Assembly (NCBI RefSeq): GCF_029201565.1
Contig: NZ_CP104002.1
Coordinates: 1,071,001-1,135,000 of the forward strand
Source of the DNA: Devosia sp. SD17-2
Lineage (GTDB): Bacteria; Pseudomonadota; Alphaproteobacteria; Rhizobiales; Devosiaceae
Direction of reading: 5' to 3'
DNA length: 64,000 nt
Part shown: positions 26,425 through 35,911 of the stretch, one piece after another
How positions within the stretch are numbered: position 1 is the first letter of the stretch
Layout: each line of letters begins with the position of its first letter
Translations under genes and position numbers: made by a program
The notes under the pieces: model-generated
Database searches by the model: none
What the model was told of the DNA's origin: nothing
The model's input: only the letters and a program-made list of their open reading frames with translations

Positions 26425-26449
26425 GGGCGGTCCTTCGGGGCCGCCCTTT
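26425..26449 (+). terminator. UUCG-loop hairpin terminator after the ThuA gene
   Basis: A nine-base stem GGGCGGTCC / GGGCCGCCC, with one G-U pair, closes a TTCG tetraloop and is followed by TTT. It lies 31 bases after the ThuA stop codon. It separates the sugar operon from the F420 cassette. The T-run is short, so termination may be partial. Confidence 0.7.
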
Positions 26450-26479
26450 GCATTGTATCGCAACCTTGCGATTACCCCG

Positions 26480-26528
26480 TTGACAATCACCGCTACCAAG
26501 ATCAAAAATTTGATCGACTGGTCAAATT
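26480..26528 (+). promoter_or_regulatory. Promoter-proximal operator-like palindromes of the F420 cassette
   Basis: TTGACA is at 26480-26485. Downstream lie three related half-sites: GATCAAA (26500-26506), AATTTGATC (26507-26515) and GGTCAAATT (26520-26528). The last two form an imperfect palindrome with arms matching at eight of nine positions around GACT; the first two form GATCAAA-AA-TTTGATC. No strong -10 is visible at the ideal spacing. The arrangement resembles binding sites of GntR- or TetR-type repressors, but no regulator gene is adjacent. Confidence 0.55.
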
Positions 26529-26557
26529 TATGGCCGCAGGGGGAGAGCGGGGGAACA

Positions 26558-27559
26558 ATGGAATTCGGCATCACCTTCAAAGGGTTCATCGAGGCAGATC
26601 GCGCCCGTTATCTGGTCCGCGCGGCCGAATACGCCGGCTTTTCCTATTGCTGGTTCTATGACAGCCATATCTTGTGGCGCGATTGCTATGCGGCGATTGC
26701 CATGTGCATGGAACATACGACCGACATGCGTTTCGGCCCGCTGGTGACCAACCCGGACGTGCGCGACTGGTCGGTTGCCGCTTCGATCTTTGGGTCGCTC
26801 TCCAAGCAGAGCGGTGGGCGATTTGATCTCGCGGTGGGCCGTGGCGACAGCTCGATGCGCGTCATGGGCAAGAAGCCGGCGACGCTGGCCCGGGTGGCCG
26901 ATTTCATCGACAAGACCAAGGCCATGGTCCGAGGCGAGGAAGTCAGCTACGGAGAAATCCCGGCTGCGGTGAAATTCCCCTGGGCTGTCGGACACGAAAT
27001 GCCAAGCTGGATCGCCGCCTATGGCCCGCTGGCGCTGAAGACGGCGGGCGAGCATGCCGATGGCGTGGTGTTGCAGATTGCCGATCCCGGGCTTTGCAAA
27101 TGGTTCACTGACCAGTGCGTCGATGCCGGCAAGGCCGCAGGCAAGGACATGTCGGGCTTCCGCTCCATGGCCGCTGCGCCGGCCTATTTTGGCGACAAGA
27201 AGCGGGCCATCGAGAAGGTGAAATGGTTCCCGGCCATGGTGGGCAATCACGTCGCCGATATCGTCGAAAAATACGGTTCGGACAGCGATAAGGTGCCGGC
27301 GAGCCTCACCAGCTACATCGAAAAGCGGCGCGGATACGACTATTCCAAGCACGGCCAGGCCGATAATCCCTATCTCGATTTCATCACTGACGACGTGGTG
27401 GAAAGCTTCTGTGTGCTGGGCGAGCCGGAGGAGCATGTCTCCAAGGTGCGCGAGCTCGAGGCGGCAGGGGTGACCCAGTTCAACATCTATCTCGATAGTG
27501 GCGACGAGGAGGAAATCATCGCCAACTACGGACGGTACGTGATCCCGGCGTTCCGCTAG
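26558..27559 (+). CDS. Luciferase-like (LLM class) F420-dependent oxidoreductase
   Basis: TIM-barrel oxidoreductase of the bacterial luciferase superfamily, 333 residues. It begins MEFGITFKGF, and carries YCWFYDSHILWRDCY, RFGPLVTNPDVRDW, DLAVGRGDSSMRVMGKKP and MPSWIAAYGP, a pattern I associate with the F420 family TIGR03842, close to methylenetetrahydromethanopterin reductase. The substrate is not known for that family. GGGGGAGAG precedes the ATG at 26558; the frame is open further upstream but that part runs through the terminator and operator. It is the first gene of the F420 cassette. Confidence 0.88.
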   Translation: MEFGITFKGFIEADRARYLVRAAEYAGFSYCWFYDSHILWRDCYAAIAMCMEHTTDMRFGPLVTNPDVRDWSVAASIFGSLSKQSGGRFDLAVGRGDSSMRVMGKKPATLARVADFIDKTKAMVRGEEVSYGEIPAAVKFPWAVGHEMPSWIAAYGPLALKTAGEHADGVVLQIADPGLCKWFTDQCVDAGKAAGKDMSGFRSMAAAPAYFGDKKRAIEKVKWFPAMVGNHVADIVEKYGSDSDKVPASLTSYIEKRRGYDYSKHGQADNPYLDFITDDVVESFCVLGEPEEHVSKVRELEAAGVTQFNIYLDSGDEEEIIANYGRYVIPAFR

Positions 27560-27576
27560 GGGCAGCGCGATCTGAT

Positions 27577-27690
27577 CCCTACCTAGCCTCCTGCCGGGAG
27601 GGGAAAGGATCTGCCGATGGCTCACGATGGCCGCGGCAAACTGGATGTGTCCCTCCCCCTCGATAGGGGGAGGTTAGGTGGGGGTGGATC
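27577..27690. repeat. Composite GC-rich palindromic repeat inside the F420 cassette
   Basis: The left unit has CCTACCTAGCCTCC and GGGAGG; the right unit has CCTCCCCCT-cgat-AGGGGGAGG and the flank TTAGGTGGGGGTGG. The middle contains GGATCTGCCGATGGCTCACG, closely matched in the 38725 copy. It lies between the LLM gene and fgd, so it may set their relative expression. Confidence 0.8.
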
Positions 27691-27718
27691 CCACCGGCTT
27701 CGGAGGAGACCTTAGAAA

Positions 27719-28723
27719 ATGCGCTTCGGGTACAAGGCTTCGGCCGAGCAATTCGCCCCGGGCAAGCTGATGCAGTTTGCCGTGGAGGCAGAAGAGGCGG
27801 GTTTTGACTCGGTCTTCGTGTCGGACCATTTCCAACCCTGGAAACACACTGACGGCCACGCCCCCTTCGCCCCTGCCTGGATGGCAGCCGTGCTGGCGCG
27901 GACGGAGCGGATCGTGCTGGGTACATCGGTGCTGACGCCCACGTTCCGCTTGCATCCTTCCGTGGTCGCACACGCTTTCGGCACGCTGGGCGCCATGTTC
28001 CCCGGCCGCGTCATTTTGGGCGTCGGGACGGGCGAGTCTCTCAATGAGGTGCCGGCAACCGGCATGGAATGGCCCGAACTCAAGGAGCGTTCGGCGCGCC
28101 TGCGCGAGGCCGTCAAACTCATTCGCCAGCTGTGGACCGAGGACCGTGTCAGCTTCGAGGGTCAATATTACAAGACCGTCAATGCCACGATCTATGACAA
28201 GCCCCATGCGCCCGTGCCGATCTATATCGCCGCCGGCGGGCCGCTCAACGCGAAGTACGCGGGGCGGGAAGGGGATGGGTTCATCTGCACTTCCGGCAAG
28301 GGCGCCGAGCTCTACGTCGATCAATTGCTACCGAATGTTGCCACCGGCCGCAGCGAATCCGGACGGGAGAGCAAGCCATTCGAACGGATGATCGAGGTGA
28401 AAGTGTCCTTCGACCCCGATGCCGACCGCGCGCTCAATGACACGCGCCACTGGGCTGCACTCTCGCTCTCGGCGGAGGAAAAGCATTCCGTGCAGGACCC
28501 GGAGGAAATGGAGCGGCTGGCCGAGGCTTTGCCGATCGAGCGGGTGGCCAAGCGCTGGATCGTGTCGAGCGATCCCGATGAGCATGTCGCCGATATCAAG
28601 ACCTATATCGACTACGGCTTTGACCATCTTGTCTTTCATGCGCCGGGCCCGGATCAAAGCCGGTTCCTCTCGCTCTACGCAGAGGATATTCTCCCCAGAC
28701 TGCGGAAACTCACGGGGGCATGA
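27719..28723 (+). CDS. fgd: F420-dependent glucose-6-phosphate dehydrogenase
   Basis: Oxidises glucose-6-phosphate to 6-phosphogluconolactone while reducing F420. The sequence follows Mycobacterium FGD1 closely as I remember it: [11 protein letters not shown] at the N-terminus, VSDHFQPW (Asp36, His37, Trp41), [16 protein letters not shown] (Glu106), FICTSGKG (Lys194), AEEKHS (Lys255) and AKRWIV (Arg279). These correspond to FGD1 Asp39, His40, Trp44, Glu109 and the phosphate ligands Lys198, Lys259 and Arg283. The 334 residues match the family. It overlaps cofE by four bases. Such a close actinobacterial-type enzyme in a proteobacterium suggests transfer. Confidence 0.93.
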   Translation: MRFGYKASAEQFAPGKLMQFAVEAEEAGFDSVFVSDHFQPWKHTDGHAPFAPAWMAAVLARTERIVLGTSVLTPTFRLHPSVVAHAFGTLGAMFPGRVILGVGTGESLNEVPATGMEWPELKERSARLREAVKLIRQLWTEDRVSFEGQYYKTVNATIYDKPHAPVPIYIAAGGPLNAKYAGREGDGFICTSGKGAELYVDQLLPNVATGRSESGRESKPFERMIEVKVSFDPDADRALNDTRHWAALSLSAEEKHSVQDPEEMERLAEALPIERVAKRWIVSSDPDEHVADIKTYIDYGFDHLVFHAPGPDQSRFLSLYAEDILPRLRKLTGA

Positions 28724-29550
28724 TGACGCCTCGATTGACTGTCTGGGGCCTAGAAGGCATTCCCGAAATCGTGGCCGGGGACGACCTCGTCGTGCGGATC
28801 GGCGAAGCAGTTGACGCGGCGGCCCACAACGACCCTGACGCGGCCCTGCGCGACGGCGACATACTGGTCGTCACGAGCAAGATCGTCTCCAAGTCCGAGG
28901 GCATGCAGGTGCCGGCCAGCGAGCGCGAGAAGGCAATTGCCGACGATACGGTGCGCATCGTGGCGGAGCGCGTCCATCCGGGCGGGGTGATGAAGATCGT
29001 CGAGACGCGGCAGGGCCTTATCATGGCGGCCGCCGGGATCGATATGTCCAATGTTCCTGAAGGTGTCGCGCTGCGTCTCCCCGAGGATCCGGACCGCTCC
29101 GCGCGGGCACTCTGTGCCGGGCTGCGGCAGCGGCTGGGTGTCGATATCGGCGTGATCATCACCGACACGATCGGGCGCGCCTGGCGCGTTGGCCAGACCG
29201 ACCAGGCTATTGGCGCCGCTGGGCTGCAATTGACCGACGATCTGCGTGGCGCCAATGATGCCAATGGCCGGCCTCTGCATGTCACGGTCGCGGTCGTGGC
29301 GGACGAGATTGCGGGTGCCGCCGATCTCGTCAAGGGCAAGACGAGCGGGATTCCGGTGGCCGTGGTGCGTGGGCTCGGGCGGCTGGTGCGCGATCTCGAT
29401 GGCCCCGGAGCCCGCACATTGGCGCGCGTCGGCGATGACGACATGTTCCGCTTCGGTTCAGCAGAGGCGTTTCGGCTGGGCTATGAAGCGGCGATGGCTG
29501 AACTGGGCGAAGGGCGCATCGCCGCGTCGACCAAGCAGCGGCAGGACTGA
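28720..29550 (+). CDS. cofE: Coenzyme F420-0:L-glutamate ligase
   Basis: Adds the gamma-linked glutamate tail to F420-0 using GTP, the last step of F420 synthesis. Family motifs are WGLEGIPEI near residue 8, [16 protein letters not shown] near 46-61, [23 protein letters not shown] near 145-167, and [18 protein letters not shown] near 204. At 276 residues it is a stand-alone CofE, without the nitroreductase-like domain of mycobacterial FbiB. It is coupled to fgd (ATGA overlap) and to the binding-protein gene four bases downstream. Earlier pathway genes (CofC, CofD, CofG/H) are absent from the window. Confidence 0.93.
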   Translation: MMTPRLTVWGLEGIPEIVAGDDLVVRIGEAVDAAAHNDPDAALRDGDILVVTSKIVSKSEGMQVPASEREKAIADDTVRIVAERVHPGGVMKIVETRQGLIMAAAGIDMSNVPEGVALRLPEDPDRSARALCAGLRQRLGVDIGVIITDTIGRAWRVGQTDQAIGAAGLQLTDDLRGANDANGRPLHVTVAVVADEIAGAADLVKGKTSGIPVAVVRGLGRLVRDLDGPGARTLARVGDDDMFRFGSAEAFRLGYEAAMAELGEGRIAASTKQRQD

Positions 29551-29554
29551 GGTC

Positions 29555-30487
29555 ATGCGTGTCCAATTCGCCATTCTGGCGGCTCTTGCATTGAGCTGCC
29601 CCGCTGTCGCGGCGACAGACGACCCGCTGGTGATCGACAATTGCGGCGTGATGGTTCAGTTCGAGGCTCCCCCGCAGCGCGTTGTTACCATCAAGTCAAC
29701 CGCGACCGAGCTGCTACTGGCGCTGGGAGTGGGTGATCGCATCGTCGGAGTGGGGTTTCTGGATGGCTCGCTGCCCGCAGAATTTTCCGGTACCAATCTC
29801 CCTATGCTCTCGGAAAAACTGCCATCGCAGGAAGTTGTGCTCGAAGCCGAGCCGGATCTGATCTACGGCGGCTGGGAGAGCAATTTTGCCGCCGACGGCG
29901 CCGGTGAGCGCGCGACGCTCGCACAGCTGGGCGTCGACACCTACGTCGCGCCGGCAGCTTGTCGCACGGTCCGACCACCCAGGCTCGACTTCAACGTGCT
30001 GTTCGACGAAATGGCCGAGATGGGTGAGATTTTCGACGTTTCAGACGCCGCCACGGCGCTGGTGGAGAGCCAAAAGGCCATGCTGGCCGGTACACCCGCC
30101 GATGATCGTGGGTTGAGCGCGCTTTGGTACTCTTCCGGCACCAAGACCCCCTATGTCGGCGCGGGCACTAATGCGCCGGCCATGATCATGGACGCCCTTG
30201 GGCTCACCAATATTTTCGCTGAAGTGGACGACGGCTGGGTATCGGCCAGCTGGGAAGTCATTGTCGATGCCAATCCCGATGTGATCGTCCTCGTCGACGC
30301 GGCGTGGAATTCTGCCGAGCAAAAACGCAAACTCCTCGCCGAAAACCCGATCACGCGAGAACTTGATGCGGTGATCCATCAGCGTTATCTCGTCGTTCCA
30401 TTCCCTGCGGGGGAGGCGGGCGTGCGCAATGTGCCCGCGGTCGTCGATATGGCGGCCCAGCTGCGCGCGCTGGATTTTGCGCGGTGA
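29555..30487 (+). CDS. Periplasmic binding protein, probable F420-0 importer
   Basis: Class III (BtuF/FepB-like) binding protein, 310 residues, with a signal peptide ending near residue 24 (PAVAA). The fold cue is APPQRVVTIKSTATELLLALGVGDRIVGVGF, split here as APPQRVVTIKSTATE and LLLALGVGDRIVG, followed by LSEKLPSQEVVLEAEPDLI. The family usually carries cobalamin, heme or siderophores. The KSTATELLLALG segment and the position directly after cofE and fgd instead match the proposed F420-0 binding protein family (TIGR03868). The ligand has not been proved for that family. Confidence 0.82.
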   Translation: MRVQFAILAALALSCPAVAATDDPLVIDNCGVMVQFEAPPQRVVTIKSTATELLLALGVGDRIVGVGFLDGSLPAEFSGTNLPMLSEKLPSQEVVLEAEPDLIYGGWESNFAADGAGERATLAQLGVDTYVAPAACRTVRPPRLDFNVLFDEMAEMGEIFDVSDAATALVESQKAMLAGTPADDRGLSALWYSSGTKTPYVGAGTNAPAMIMDALGLTNIFAEVDDGWVSASWEVIVDANPDVIVLVDAAWNSAEQKRKLLAENPITRELDAVIHQRYLVVPFPAGEAGVRNVPAVVDMAAQLRALDFAR

Positions 30488-30527
30488 CCCTTGGGTCTTT
30501 TCCACTCCGCACTGATCGATCCCGGTG

Positions 30528-31544
30528 ATGATGGCGACGCCTCTGCGACTGTCGGTGTTTTTCGCTCTCTGCGTCGTCCTCGTTTGCAGCGCACTGATCG
30601 CGGTGACGCTTGGTCCGGCCGAGATTTCGCCGGGCGAGGTGTGGACGATCGTGCTGCATCATCTCGGCATCCTGCCCGAAAGCCCGGTCAGTCGTTTGCG
30701 CGACGCGATCGTCTGGGAGTTGCGGCTGCCTCGTGTGCTTGTCGCCTGCGGCATCGGCGCGGGTCTGGCGCTCGCAGGCGCGGTCATGCAGGCGCTGACG
30801 CGCAATCCCCTCGCTGACCCCTATCTACTTGGGCTGTCCTCCGGTGCTGCCCTCGGCGCGGTGACAATATTGCTGATGGGCGCGGCGCTGCTTATGCCGA
30901 TCGGCGCTTTCTTGGGGGCGCTCGCTGCTCTGGGCCTGGCACTGGGCATTGCGCATCTTCTCGGCGGAGCCACACCATCGCGCGCCATTCTGGCCGGAAT
31001 CTGCATATCGGCGCTGGCATCCGCTGGCACGTCCTTCCTCATCTTCTGGTCAGCCACCGGCGATAGTTATCGGGAAATCCTGTCCTGGCTCATGGGCTCG
31101 CTCAGCGGGTCGCTCTGGAGCGATGTGGGGCTGGTGGGGGCGGGGCTAGTGCTCTGTGCGCCGGTCATCCTCTTTTCAGCACGGGCGCTCGATGGTTTTG
31201 TGTTCGGTGACGTCTCGGCTGCGAGCCTCGGCATTGACGTCAACCGGCTGCGCTGGATCCTGCTCATCGCCACGGCTCTCCTGACTGGCATCATGGTGGC
31301 TATTGGCGGGGCGATCGGCTTTGTCGGCCTCGTCGTTCCACACGCGGTGCGGCTGGTCACTGGCGCGCGACACTGGAGGCTTTTGCCATGGTCCATGGTG
31401 GTCGGGGCCCTCGTCATGCTTTGGGCTGATACGGCGGCACGGACGCTGTTTGACCCCCGTGAATTGCCTGTAGGCATTGTCACGGCGCTCATTGGCGCAC
31501 CGGCATTCTTCTTCGTCCTCATGCGCTACAGGCGCGTCACATGA
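30528..31544 (+). CDS. FecCD/BtuC-type ABC permease, probable F420-0 importer
   Basis: Inner-membrane permease of the FecCD family, 338 residues with about ten helices. Typical motifs are LRLPRVLVACGIGAGLALAG, MQALTRNPLADPYLLGLSSGA, and near the C-terminus IGFVGLVVPHAVRLVTG and RELPVGIVTALIGAPAFFFVL. GTG 30525, ATG 30528 and ATG 30531 are all possible starts; ATG 30528 is used. It matches the permease expected for the F420-0 cassette (TIGR03869) by position, and overlaps the ATPase gene by four bases. Confidence 0.85.
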   Translation: MMATPLRLSVFFALCVVLVCSALIAVTLGPAEISPGEVWTIVLHHLGILPESPVSRLRDAIVWELRLPRVLVACGIGAGLALAGAVMQALTRNPLADPYLLGLSSGAALGAVTILLMGAALLMPIGAFLGALAALGLALGIAHLLGGATPSRAILAGICISALASAGTSFLIFWSATGDSYREILSWLMGSLSGSLWSDVGLVGAGLVLCAPVILFSARALDGFVFGDVSAASLGIDVNRLRWILLIATALLTGIMVAIGGAIGFVGLVVPHAVRLVTGARHWRLLPWSMVVGALVMLWADTAARTLFDPRELPVGIVTALIGAPAFFFVLMRYRRVT

Positions 31545-32332
31545 GTGGTCTTGTGGTGTCCAACCTGACCATGGTGGCTGGTGGGCTGGCCATTGTGGCC
31601 GGTGCCGGTCTGTCGGCCCATGCCGGGGAAATTACCGGGCTGGTGGGGCCAAATGGCGCCGGAAAGTCTACCCTGTTGTCAGGGGCCCTGGGCCTTCGGC
31701 CGATTGCCAGCGGGGCGGTGCGCTTCCGCGGCTCTGACCTGCTCGCCATGCCACGGCGCCAACGTGCGCAGATCGCGGCCTATGTGGAGCAAGCGGCCAA
31801 TACCGAGGACCGCCTGACCGTTGCGGATGTGGTCGGGCTTGGGCGGATGCCCTTCCAGAGTGTGTGGCAGGACGCGGGCGCGCAGGCCACCGACGCGGAC
31901 ATCATCGCTCAGGCACTTGATGATGTCGGACTGGGTGCGCTCGCTCAGCGGCTCTACACCAGTCTTTCCGGCGGAGAGCGGCAGAGGGTGCACCTCGCGC
32001 GGGCGCTTGCCCAGCAGCCGCAGCTTTTGGTTCTCGATGAACCGACCAGCCATCTCGACATTCACGCGCAGATCGAGGTGCTGGATCTGCTGAAGCGCTC
32101 GGCGAACGCCGGGGCCACAGTTCTTATTGCCCTTCATGATCTCAACCTTGCAATGCGCTATTGCGACCGGCTGGCGGTGATGCAATCGGGAAAGGTGGTC
32201 GCCGAAGGGACGCCTGATGCCGTGCTGACGGCCGACCTGCTTGACAGGGTCTATGGGGTTGCCGCACGGCGGATCGAGGATCCGCAGACAGGGGCGCCGG
32301 TCATCGTCTATGACGGGGTTGCACGAGGCTAA
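31541..32332 (+). CDS. FecE/BtuD-type ABC ATPase, probable F420-0 importer
   Basis: Cytoplasmic ATPase of 263 residues. It has Walker A GPNGAGKST near residue 36, the LSGGERQRVHLARALAQ signature region near 144, Walker B LLVLDEPTSHLD, and switch His in LIALHDLNLAMRYCD. The class matches FecCD importers. Cassette position supports the proposed F420-0 ATPase family (TIGR03873). It is the last gene of the cassette; its stop overlaps the convergent EAL gene by four bases. Confidence 0.85.
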   Translation: MSGLVVSNLTMVAGGLAIVAGAGLSAHAGEITGLVGPNGAGKSTLLSGALGLRPIASGAVRFRGSDLLAMPRRQRAQIAAYVEQAANTEDRLTVADVVGLGRMPFQSVWQDAGAQATDADIIAQALDDVGLGALAQRLYTSLSGGERQRVHLARALAQQPQLLVLDEPTSHLDIHAQIEVLDLLKRSANAGATVLIALHDLNLAMRYCDRLAVMQSGKVVAEGTPDAVLTADLLDRVYGVAARRIEDPQTGAPVIVYDGVARG

Positions 32333-33713
32333 CCTGCCGTGCGCATCCCCGCGGTGGTCTGGTCGGTCGGGGATCTGGCTTCAAGCCCGATGCGGCGCTC
32401 GAAGTCGGTCAGTTGCATCGGCCTGCCGTAGAGATAGCCCTGGAACTGCACGCACCCGGCACGGGCGAGGAAATCATGCTGTTGCTCGGTTTCGACGCCT
32501 TCGGCGAGGACATGCTGGCCAAGGTCGTGACCGAGCCGGATGACGTTTTCGGCCAGTGATGCGCTGCGGGCAGACTTGACGGCGTCCTGGACAAATCCGC
32601 GATCGATCTTGAGCTGCTGCACTGGCAGGCGCCGCAGATAGGACAGCGAAGAATAGCCCGTTCCGAAATCGTCCAGCGCAATAGTGATGCCCAGCTCGTG
32701 CAGCGCCTTGAGCTTGCCGACGACCACGTCCATCTCGGTGACCAGCACGCTCTCGGTCAGCTCCAGTGTGAGCTTTCGCGGGTCGGCGCCGGTGGATGCC
32801 AGTACCTTGCGAACGAGTGGCTCGAAATCCTTGTTGAGCAGCTGCCGGACGCTGACGTTGACCGAAAGTGTCAGGTGTTGGAACTCGGGGTGATTGTTCC
32901 ATTCGGCCAGAGTTCGGCAGCCTTCTTCCAGCACCCAGCCGCCGATGCGGACCATCAGGCCGCTGCGCTCGGCTTCGGGAATAAACTCTGCCGGGGGAAG
33001 CGCCCCGCGCTGGGGGCTGGTCCAGCGCAAGAGAGCTTCCGCGCCGATAGTGGAGCGCTCTCGATCGACCTGAGGCTGGTAGACGAGATGGAATTCCTCG
33101 TTCCAGAGTGCCGCCATCAGGTCTCGGCTCAATGCACCCCGGCTGGTGAATTCGGCCTGCATGGCATAGGCGCAGCCGCAGAGCATGCCGACGGCGACAA
33201 TGGTGTTCACCCAGCTGCCGGCAATTCGAACGGAGTCCGGAACTGGCATGGCCAGCGGCGTGGACAGGGTGGAACTGGCCAATGCCACGAAGCTGGCGAG
33301 GCAAATGACGACAAGACCGATCTGCACACCCGATGGCTGCCGCCGGTAATTGAGGTAACCCAACGCCGCAATCACCAGCAAATAGAGATGTGAGACGCGG
33401 GGCGCATCGGCGCTCGGCACGTCGAACATCAGGCAGATCGCGCCGACGAGCAGGATCAGTGCGGTTTGAGACAGGAGAAGGCCAATATTGAGTTGGCCCT
33501 GCGAATGAGCAGATAGCTTGCAACCCCGACGACGATGAGCAGCAGGTCCAGGCCAACCACACGCCACCAGCCAATAGAGGCGAAGAAGCCGGCCCAGCCG
33601 AGCCCGAGCACCACCAGGATCAGGGAAGCATATTCGTAGGCAACAACCAGCCTCGTCGAATGTTCGGCGCCGTGTCCGTCATGAAAGCTCCGGCCTGACG
33701 ATGTACCAGTCAC
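32329..33713 (-). pseudogene. EAL-domain c-di-GMP phosphodiesterase with membrane sensor, frameshifted
   Basis: The N-terminal frame (33713-33456) begins MTGTSSGRS and encodes two membrane helices up to ASYLLIRR. The remainder continues in another frame from about 33500 down to 32329 with further helices (LNIGLLLSQTALILLVG) and a full EAL domain: GAEALLRW, NVSVRQLL, ELTES, DDFGTGYSSLSYL, KIDRGFV and AEGVETEQQ. One extra G in the CCC/GGG run at 33497-33499 would restore one protein of about 460 residues reading LIRRGQLNIG. No GGDEF domain is present. Either the gene is broken or the run was miscalled. Confidence 0.82.
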
Positions 33714-34048
33714 GAATGAAACTATAGGCGATGCCGTCCTAAAGATGCGTATTCATACATGGCCTGTTGGGCCTGAATTCTCGTTTCCGGGGATTTGGTT
33801 TCAGATTTGTAAATGTCCCCGGGGTGGTTGATGTTGTAGTATATCCGCTATCTGGTCGAGAGTGTTTATTTGCTTTTCCTATTGTGCGCCTGTCGTCGGG
33901 GAAAATGACGCTGCCATGTGAGCGTTGGCAGAGGACTGGCGTATCGAAGAAAATGCCTCGCTCAAAAGTGACTGCGCAACCAGATCACGTTTTCCGGCGT
34001 TTAGTTCAGGTCCGGCGATCGGGCCGGTTCCACCCAACGGGGGTTATC
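33714..34048. other. Non-coding stretch between the EAL gene and the stress protein
   Basis: About 335 bases with lower GC than the surroundings. It should hold the promoters of both divergent genes. I looked for an EcfG-type GGAAC...CGTT stress promoter before the stress protein and did not find one. No RNA gene or repeat is evident. Confidence 0.4.
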
Positions 34049-34300
34049 ATGGACGAAACAGGCATTGGTTGGCTCGCTGCCATCATCATCGGCGGTATCG
34101 CCGGGTGGCTCGCCTCCAGCATCATGAAGACCAATACTGGTATTTTCCTCAATATCATTCTGGGCATTGTCGGCGCCGCCATCGCCAGCCTGCTGTTTGG
34201 CATGCTGGGCGTCTCGTTCGGCGGCTGGCTCGGCTATCTGATCGCGGGCCTCGTTGGCGCGTGTATCCTCATTGCCATTGTCAGAGCGGTTCGAAGGTAG
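34049..34300 (+). CDS. GlsB/YeaQ/YmgE-family stress membrane protein
   Basis: 83 residues with three Gly-rich helices: MDETGIGWLAAIIIGGIAGWLAS, FLNIILGIVGAAIASLLFG and GWLGYLIAGLVGACILIAIV (each a separate segment). This is the transglycosylase-associated protein family, often induced by general stress; its molecular role is unclear. The ATG at 34049 is chosen because upstream in-frame sequence is not membrane-like. A strong terminator follows 28 bases after the stop. Confidence 0.88.
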   Translation: MDETGIGWLAAIIIGGIAGWLASSIMKTNTGIFLNIILGIVGAAIASLLFGMLGVSFGGWLGYLIAGLVGACILIAIVRAVRR

Positions 34301-34327
34301 AAATACTCAAATGCTTCAAGCATTCAC

Positions 34328-34361
34328 GGTCGACAGCGGTGACGCTGCCGGCCGTTTTTTT
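34328..34361 (+). terminator. Rho-independent terminator
   Basis: A ten-base stem GGTCGACAGC / GCTGCCGGCC with one mismatch and one G-U pair closes a six-base loop and is followed by G and seven T. It ends the stress-protein gene. The T-run faces the convergent DUF1684 gene. Confidence 0.8.
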
Positions 34362-34370
34362 ATAGGCTGA

Positions 34371-35149
34371 TCAAGCCTTGAGGCGCTTTTCACCGGCCTC
34401 GATGCGGATCGGCAGGACGTTCTCGGCCGGCGGCAGCGGGCAGACGGCATGCTCGGTGAAGGCGCAGGGCGGATTGATCGCCTTGTTGAAGTCGAGGACG
34501 ATGGTGTTCTCGGTGACGTTTTCGCCGAAGACGAAGCGCGAGGCGGGATAGGTGCTGTCGCGCGAGGTGGCATCGCGGATGACGAATTGCGGGGCTTCCG
34601 GCGTGCCGTGCGTGGCCAGCAGTTCATAGGTGACACCATCGCGGGTGAAGACGGCCTTGTGGGTGGCCTCCACATCGGTCGGGATCGACTTTGAGGTGTC
34701 GACGGTCAGGCCCTTGGGGGCTTCCAGCTTCACCCAGTCGGCGGTGATGCGCCAGCTCTCGTCGAGCGGAAAATAGTCAATCGGCGCCAAATGGTTAGGG
34801 GCGTCCGAGGTGGTGTCGCGGATGCGCACGGCGTTTTCGCTATTGAGCGTCGTCACTTCCAGCAGCAGGTTTTCGGCCATAAAGCGGGGCGGCTTGTACT
34901 TGGCCAGCTCGAGCTTCTGCGGCGCGCCGCCAGAGGGCGTCCAGGTGACATTGTCCTCGGCGTCCTGGGTGAGGCTGCCGGCATAATCGGGGCCGGCGGA
35001 GAGGACGACATCGTTGTCGCCGGCCTTGCCCAGGGTGACTGTGCCTTCGGCCAGCCAGGCGCGGGCGATGATGTTGAGCCAGCCTTCGGCAGCCTTGAGG
35101 GCGGCGAGGCGGCGGGCCTGCCAATCGGCATATTCGGTGGCGTAGTCGG

Positions 35150-35153
<4 letters not shown>
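34371..35153 (-). CDS. DUF1684 domain-containing protein
   Basis: 260 residues. The family hallmark near the C-terminus is DFNKAINPPCAFTEHAVCPLPPAEN, seen here as DFNKAINPPCAF and TEHAVCPLPPAEN, with two conserved cysteines. An internal segment KYKPPRFMAENLLLE precedes it. The function of DUF1684 is not established. The start ATG overlaps the end of the OppF-type ATPase gene by four bases, so the protein is made from the peptide-importer transcript. Confidence 0.88.

Positions 35154-35907
<754 letters not shown>

Positions 35908-35911
<4 letters not shown>

Noticed and set aside
26183..26557. Upstream extension of the LLM oxidoreductase gene
   Set aside because: It would overlap the ThuA gene, a terminator and the operator; the conserved family start is at 26558.
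29555..32332. Assignment as a cobalamin, heme or siderophore importer (BtuFCD-like)
   Set aside because: The fold class allows it, but direct linkage to cofE and fgd and the binding-protein sequence favour F420-0; kept as an alternative in the entries.
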